Assembly (NCBI GenBank): GCA_025463865.1
Contig: JAODBH010000160.1
Location: 1-53,302, forward strand
DNA length: 53,302 nucleotides
From: Actinomycetes bacterium
GTDB lineage: Bacteria; Actinomycetota; Acidimicrobiia; IMCC26256; Chersky-534
Reading direction: 5' to 3'
Positions 50,801-53,302 of the stretch are shown here, piece by piece. The notes under the pieces were generated by a model. The model was not told the DNA's origin and did no database searches. It saw nothing but the letters and a program-made list of their open reading frames with translations. Numbering within the stretch: position 1 is the stretch's first letter; each line of letters starts with the position of its first letter. Both the position numbers and the translations under genes were made by a program.

Positions 50801-51243
50801 GCGTCGTACCAGACCTTCAAGCTGTGCGTTCCCGCTGTGAGGCTCTGACTCAGGCTGACGCTCGCCCAGGTGCTCCAGCTGCCCGTGCCGGCGAACGACT
50901 GGTTCGCCACCAGCACCGCCCCGTCGAGCTCGACCTTGCGGGTCGCGGTGCCCGCCCCGGCGCTGTACCGCAACGCGAGCCCGGTCTGACCGGCCGCGAC
51001 CGAGAACGAGAAGGTGACGAACTGACCTTGTGCGCTCCAGCAGCAGATGTAGGGCGGGTTCTGCGCACCGGGGTAGACGCTCTCGGTGGCCAGGTTCGTG
51101 GTCGACGTACCCGCTGCGATCACCTGCGTCGAAGTCGCCGCCTCGGCGGTCGGCGTCGCCAATACGGCGGGCACGAGCCCCACCGAACCCACGAGCAGTG
51201 CGGCAGCCATCGTCAGCAGCCGAAGGCCGGGTCGGGGTCTCAT
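47845..51243 (-). CDS. secreted CBM-like / Ig-like repeat protein with CCW motifs
   Basis: The predicted 1132-residue protein has a signal peptide (1-36; LLTMAAALLVGSVGLVPAVL) and three copies of a ~230-residue unit. Each unit has a beta-sandwich CBM-like domain (GAQNPPYICCW ... RKVELDGAVLVANQ ... YLNLDNLTV) plus an Ig-like domain (NTLTASTGSWTGSPTSFSYQ then WSRCNGSC). The CCW cysteine pairs are at about 67, 297 and 526. They are followed by a beta-rich region with AQCCSTHGPNNGG, a fourth Ig-like domain (about 860-940) and a C-terminal beta domain. The likely role is glycan or surface binding in the extracellular matrix. ATG 51243 follows GGGAG; the sequence 53 codons upstream is not protein-like. 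Confidence 0.82.
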   Translation of the reverse strand: MRPRPGLRLLTMAAALLVGSVGLVPAVLATPTAEAATSTQVIAAGTSTTNLATESVYPGAQNPPYICCWSAQGQFVTFSFSVAAGQTGLALRYSAGAGTATRKVELDGAVLVANQSFAGTGSWSTWASVSLSQSLTAGTHSLKVWYDATAGSSRYLNLDNLTVTSQSPPPPPTAPTNTAAPTISGVAQVPNTLTASTGSWTGSPTSFSYQWSRCNGSCSPVVDPNNTYALTSADVGSTIVVAVTASNAAGPSSPASSGPTAVVAAASSKVVIGAGQSTTNLPTENKFTGAQNPPYICCWSAQGQFVTFTFNTAANGFTFVLRYSAAWGQASRKVELDGSVLAANQAFPSTGDWNVWSTVTLGANLTAGSHSLKVWFDGPAGSAGYLNLDNLTVSPGSPPPPAAPTNTAPPAISGTAQVGNTLTASTGTWTGSPTSFSYQWSRCNGSCTAVANPGASYALTGADQGSTIVVAVTATNGTGPSSPASSTPTAVVAAASANVVIGAGQSATNLPTENKFTGAQNPPYICCWNQQGQFVTFTFNTAAGPSTFVLRYAAALGQATRKIELDGAVLVANQAFPGTADWNTWSTVTLGSTLAAGSHSLKVWFDAPAGSQQWLNLDNLTVSAGAAPKPTNTAVPTISGTAMVGSTLTASTGTWTGSPSSFSYQWSRCNGSCTAITNAGSTYVLGGADVGSTIIVAVTATNGSGASAPATSAPTQTVVASSPGTVAVALGYADSTAGLTPWSGSPNTIYIGTTAQCCSTHGPNNGGNTYDGGAMEVTNTSASSVVVNALTVDLPTQSGPVTFSLWGGGGANRLPQTLAPGAHLVLTATGFFNFDSSDGYGEACHFNTGGTPVVHLTVNGALTDYQDTHQILNADGNDKASCPGDVSEEVPFTSVTPGVQPAAAPVNDVRPALTGTPVVGRIMSGIPGAWNASPPPALVGVWLQCDSSGNTCNPIAGSGSQTYRPVPGDVGHTLRYQVTGSNGSGNLAVASVASAVVQAGPAVAQIGNTSTGFTSIFVTNGAGELSSTFTAASSGTTTDFTFYVRGAGNNQSFTPKIYSVVNGSKGALLGTGAAVTVPKATDGRWYVSNLPGVALTGGAQYVLALVPSATFNGSYLGSENNGQLSVFADYAP
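49660..51051 (-). repeat. 690-bp in-frame repeat (three CBM-Ig units)
   Basis: The codons for ICCW recur at 49660, 50347 and 51037 (spacings 687 and 690 bases), with highly similar flanks. These tag the three CBM-Ig units of the secreted protein. Confidence 0.85.
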
Positions 51244-51578
51244 GCTTCGGGCTCCCGTCGTGGTGCAGCACTCGGTCCATGCGTTGCCGCGCCACGATCG
51301 CACGCGTCGCTGGTCGATGCATCCAGCGAACACGCAGTGCGGCTTTCGGTGCGCGCGGTCCGAACGGGTGAACACCGAGCGCGCGATTCGGGCGGTCGAC
51401 AACGACGACCGTCTGTCGTGGTGCCGTCGCCACGATCAGTATCGAAGCCGGTTACCGATGACGAGCGGAGCCCGACCACTGATTGCGCTTTGACACTGGC
51501 GTCGAACTCCGAGGATGCTGCCGCGCTCGCCTGAAACGAGCGCGCTCGCCTGAAACGACACTGACTGGGAGGACTCCC
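51244..51578. other. 335-bp divergent region (CBM-Ig protein / SDR)
   Basis: No gene is visible. TTGACA at 51490-51495 could be a -35 element for the SDR gene, but the -10 is weak (GATGCT around 51514). Two direct repeats of CGCGCTCGCCTGAAACGA lie at 51522-51539 and 51541-51558, just upstream of the SDR ribosome binding site. Confidence 0.45.
51522..51558. repeat. tandem 18-bp direct repeat upstream of the SDR gene
   Basis: CGCGCTCGCCTGAAACGA is repeated exactly with a one-base spacer (period 19), ending 20 bases before the GTG start at 51579. It may be a tandem regulator-binding site or a chance duplication. Confidence 0.6.
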
Positions 51579-52409
51579 GTGGGTCTCTACGATGCATTCC
51601 GATACGACGGCAAGCGTGCGCTGGTCGTCGGTGGCGCCACCGGCATGGGCGCGGCGACCGCGCAGCTCCTGGTGGAGGCCGGCGCCGAGATCGTGGTGAT
51701 GGACTACGCCGAGGTCACGCTGCCCGGCGTCAAGGCGATCCAGGTCAACCTGTCGGAGAAGGACTCGATCGACGCCGCGCTGGACGCGTGCGGAGGCACC
51801 GTCGACGCCCTGTTCTCCTGCGCCGGCGTCGCCGACGGCACACCCGGCATCGAACGGGTCAACTTCATCGGCCATCGCTACATGATCGACCGGATGCTCG
51901 AGCGCGAGATGCTCCCCCGCGGCAGCGCCATCGGGATGATCTCCTCCGCCGCCGGGCTCGGCTGGGAGAGCAACCTCGAGCTGCTGCAGGAGCTCCTCGC
52001 CATCCGCGACTGGGACGCCGCCGTGCAGTGGGTCGTCGACCACGGCATGGCCGACTACTTCCACATGAAGCAGGCAGTGTGCGCCTACGTCGCCACCGAG
52101 GCGTTCCCGATGCTCCAGCGGGGCATCCGCATCAACGCCATCTGCCCCGGGCCCACCGACACGCCGCTCGCCCGGGCCAACGCCGAACAGTGGTTCGGGC
52201 TCGCGACCGACTACCGCGCCGACACGGGTACCGATGTGTCGACCCCGCTCGAGCAGGCGTACCCGCTCGTCTTCCTCGCCAGCCAGGCGGCCGCCGCGAT
52301 CAACGGCCAGACCGTCGTCTCCGACGCCGGCTACCTCACCTCTGGCCTGGTCGGCAGCTACCCGAACGCAACGCCGACCGCGCAGTTCCTGTTCGGCCGG
52401 TTGACCTAG
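51579..52409 (+). CDS. short-chain dehydrogenase/reductase
   Basis: The 276-residue protein has the SDR fold: nucleotide motif VGGATGMGAA (17-26), SCAG (80-83, the NNAG position), catalytic Ser in MISSAAG (120-126) and YFHMK (Tyr160-Lys164). A C-terminal INGQTVVSDAGYLTSG matches SDRs acting on hydroxysteroids or similar alcohols. It should be an NAD(P)-dependent oxidoreductase; the cofactor is unclear. GTG at 51579 follows GGGAGGA; the frame is open upstream but lacks protein-like sequence. Together with CaiB, enoyl-CoA hydratase and the Rieske enzyme it fits a catabolic background, but it is not in an operon with them. Confidence 0.93.
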   Translation: MGLYDAFRYDGKRALVVGGATGMGAATAQLLVEAGAEIVVMDYAEVTLPGVKAIQVNLSEKDSIDAALDACGGTVDALFSCAGVADGTPGIERVNFIGHRYMIDRMLEREMLPRGSAIGMISSAAGLGWESNLELLQELLAIRDWDAAVQWVVDHGMADYFHMKQAVCAYVATEAFPMLQRGIRINAICPGPTDTPLARANAEQWFGLATDYRADTGTDVSTPLEQAYPLVFLASQAAAAINGQTVVSDAGYLTSGLVGSYPNATPTAQFLFGRLT

Positions 52410-52427
52410 CCGCCGACAACCAAAACG

Positions 52428-52453
52428 GAGTGCGCCCGGAGGGACTCGAACCC
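52428..52453 (-). repeat. tRNA-Arg 3'-end copy 1 (attachment-site-like)
   Basis: On the minus strand this reads GGGTTCGAGTCCCTCCGGGC and continues GCACTC, the T-loop and 3' acceptor of a tRNA. No upstream tRNA body exists and the T-stem does not pair, so it is not a gene. It matches copy 2 at 53109-53134 at 25 of 26 bases, as a direct repeat 681 bases apart. Confidence 0.65.
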
Positions 52454-52465
52454 GGCCGGTTCCAC

Positions 52466-52753
52466 CTAGCTGGCCTCCACGGTTTCGGCGATGCGAGCCT
52501 GAGGCTGGCCGCCAAGACCTGGTGATGCTTCTGGCGACGCCCAAATGACGTCTCGGAGGACGCTCAACAACGTTTCGGCACTGGCGACGTCGTCGAAGTC
52601 GAGATCGATCATCAGGTAATCAGGGTCATCGACCGGTCGCTGAATTCGGTAACTCCTCACCCCCGCCTGTTCCCGGAACGGAGCGGCTTGCTCGAACGCA
52701 TTCCGCCAGGTCGCGTAGTCGGTGATGGGATGCTCGATCCGCAAGGTGGTCAC
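52466..52753 (-). CDS. small conserved-looking hypothetical protein
   Basis: The 95-residue protein begins (M)TTLRIEHPITDYATWRNAF and continues QAGVRSYRIQRPVDDPDYLM, IDLDFDDVASAETLLSVLRD. The beta-alpha-beta pattern is reminiscent of small dimeric alpha/beta-barrel proteins (ABM/Dabb type), a class of monooxygenases or binding proteins; I recall similar actinobacterial proteins without known function. The last ~20 residues are less conserved-looking. GTG at 52753 is preceded by AGGAG at ideal spacing, which rejects the 187-residue frame extending to 53029. It lies between the two tRNA-Arg fragments, so it may be cargo of the former element. Confidence 0.75.
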   Translation of the reverse strand: MTTLRIEHPITDYATWRNAFEQAAPFREQAGVRSYRIQRPVDDPDYLMIDLDFDDVASAETLLSVLRDVIWASPEASPGLGGQPQARIAETVEAS

Positions 52754-52844
52754 ATCGTCTCCTGCGTCAATGACCGGCGAGGGTAGCTCTAGGGTCGCTT
52801 CCTCGCCCTCCCCGTCGCCCCCTGGCCCAGAGGCTGTTTGACGA

Positions 52845-53065
52845 GAGGCTGAGACCGAGCTGGTTGGGGTCGTGCGGTTTCGCCTTGAGATAGGGGCGGA
52901 TCGCCGCGGGCATCTGCGGTCGTTTGCCGCCATGAGGTCTCGGATTCTCACGATGTGGATCTTCGGGTACGACTGGCCCGTCAGGTCCGACGTGTAGGAC
53001 CCGGAGTGGCCGTCGGTTTTCCGAATCACCGGCGTGGCCTCGGTGAGCAGCGATCGACGTTCTTG
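52845..53065 (-). pseudogene. frameshifted C-terminal remnant of a site-specific DNA methyltransferase
   Basis: The minus strand encodes LLTEATPVIRKTDGHSGSYT, then SDLTGQSYPKIHIVRIRDLM, and in a second frame GKRPQMPAAIRPYLKAKP and NQLGLSLS. Joined, this looks like the conserved C-terminus of site-specific DNA methyltransferases that end with a YTSDLTGxxYPKxxI...PxMPPxIxPYxxA pattern. Restoring one G near 52926-52931 (ATG GCG GGC AAA) rejoins the frames. A stop codon at 53066-53068 ends the frame on the 5' side, and the catalytic part is missing. It is a decayed fragment between tRNA-Arg repeats, consistent with a lost mobile element. Confidence 0.65.
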
Positions 53066-53108
53066 CTATTGCCGTGCATACGTGGCAGCCACTGACCTGC
53101 CGTAACTC

Positions 53109-53153
53109 GAGTGCGCCCGGAGGGAGTCGAACCCCCAACCTTCTGATCCGTAG
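53109..53153 (-). repeat. tRNA-Arg(ACG)-like 3' half, copy 2 (attachment-site-like)
   Basis: The minus strand reads CTACGGATCAGAAGGTTGGG, then the T-arm and acceptor GGGTTCGACTCCCTCCGGGC. The anticodon loop CTACGGA (anticodon ACG) and 3' anticodon strand are present, but the 5' anticodon strand is AGCAA instead of TCTGA, and no D-arm or 5' acceptor follows. It is a half tRNA, as produced when an element integrates at a tRNA 3' end. Sequence from 53154 to the window end shows no recognisable gene. Confidence 0.7.
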
Positions 53154-53302
53154 TTGCTCCGACCACGCCGCTCCAGCCGGTTGGAGTCGTCTTGAAGCGG
53201 CTCTGACCTGCGGTGCTTGGTCGATCCACCCGATCTCACCGACCTCGATGGCTACCGGTCGCCGGAGTTCCGCTGCCAGCCCGCTGCCACACTCGTCGCC
53301 TT

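Noticed and set aside
53109-53190. Complete tRNA-Arg gene at the right end
   Set aside because: Only the 3' half is present; the 5' anticodon strand, D-arm and 5' acceptor do not match.

Overview
The window is very G+C rich and reads as the chromosome of an actinobacterium. The gene content points to an Acidimicrobiia-like or similar environmental lineage: an Rpf/transglycosylase-type wall enzyme, GAF-ANTAR and GAF-PP2C regulators, PPK2, CaiB/BaiF, enoyl-CoA hydratase and Rieske catabolic genes, and many GTG/TTG starts with clear Shine-Dalgarno sequences. That placement is inference; there is no rRNA or complete tRNA to test it.

Layout. 1-5.5 kb: partial ABC1-type kinase, secreted transglycosylase-like protein, two SnoaL-like proteins, an EamA transporter, a DUF2269-like membrane protein, and a coupled VOC / enoyl-CoA hydratase pair. 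5.6-15 kb: a signalling block with a LuxR-type regulator, a PAS-PAS hybrid histidine kinase, a secreted protein and a membrane-tethered receiver sharing a VQIGEG motif, a GAF-ANTAR protein divergent from a GAF-GAF-PP2C phosphatase, PPK2, and a receiver that has lost its phosphorylation residues. A cytochrome P450 fossil lies behind the ANTAR gene.

15.1-30.7 kb is one 5194-residue secreted protein built from about 50 Ig-like domains, with a four-domain, 1.19-kb higher-order repeat present eight times. Divergent from it, 31-38.7 kb holds what I consider the main find: a PelF-like glycosyltransferase coupled to a polytopic membrane protein, followed by two lipoprotein hydrolases (spherulin-4/GH135-like and GH114-like) and an Agd3/CE18-like deacetylase. 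That enzyme set matches the fungal galactosaminogalactan cluster and overlaps the bacterial Pel system, so the locus probably makes a partly deacetylated, galactosamine-containing exopolysaccharide.

38.8-41.3 kb: CaiB/BaiF CoA-transferase and a Rieske oxygenase with its own promoter and operator-like palindrome. 41.5-44.5 kb holds the second main find: a membrane polyprenyl glycosylphosphotransferase fused in frame to an ECF-type sigma factor, overlapping by 4 nt a gene for a single-pass protein resembling an anti-sigma factor. Together with the giant Ig protein and a CBM-Ig protein at 47.8-51.2 kb, 15-51 kb looks like a cell-surface/matrix region in which polymer synthesis and transcription may be linked.

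44.8-52.4 kb: secreted phosphoesterase, nitronate monooxygenase-like protein, CBM-Ig protein and an SDR. The right end (52.4-53.3 kb) carries two copies of a tRNA-Arg 3'-end sequence flanking a small gene and a frameshifted DNA-methyltransferase remnant, most simply the scar of an integrated element.
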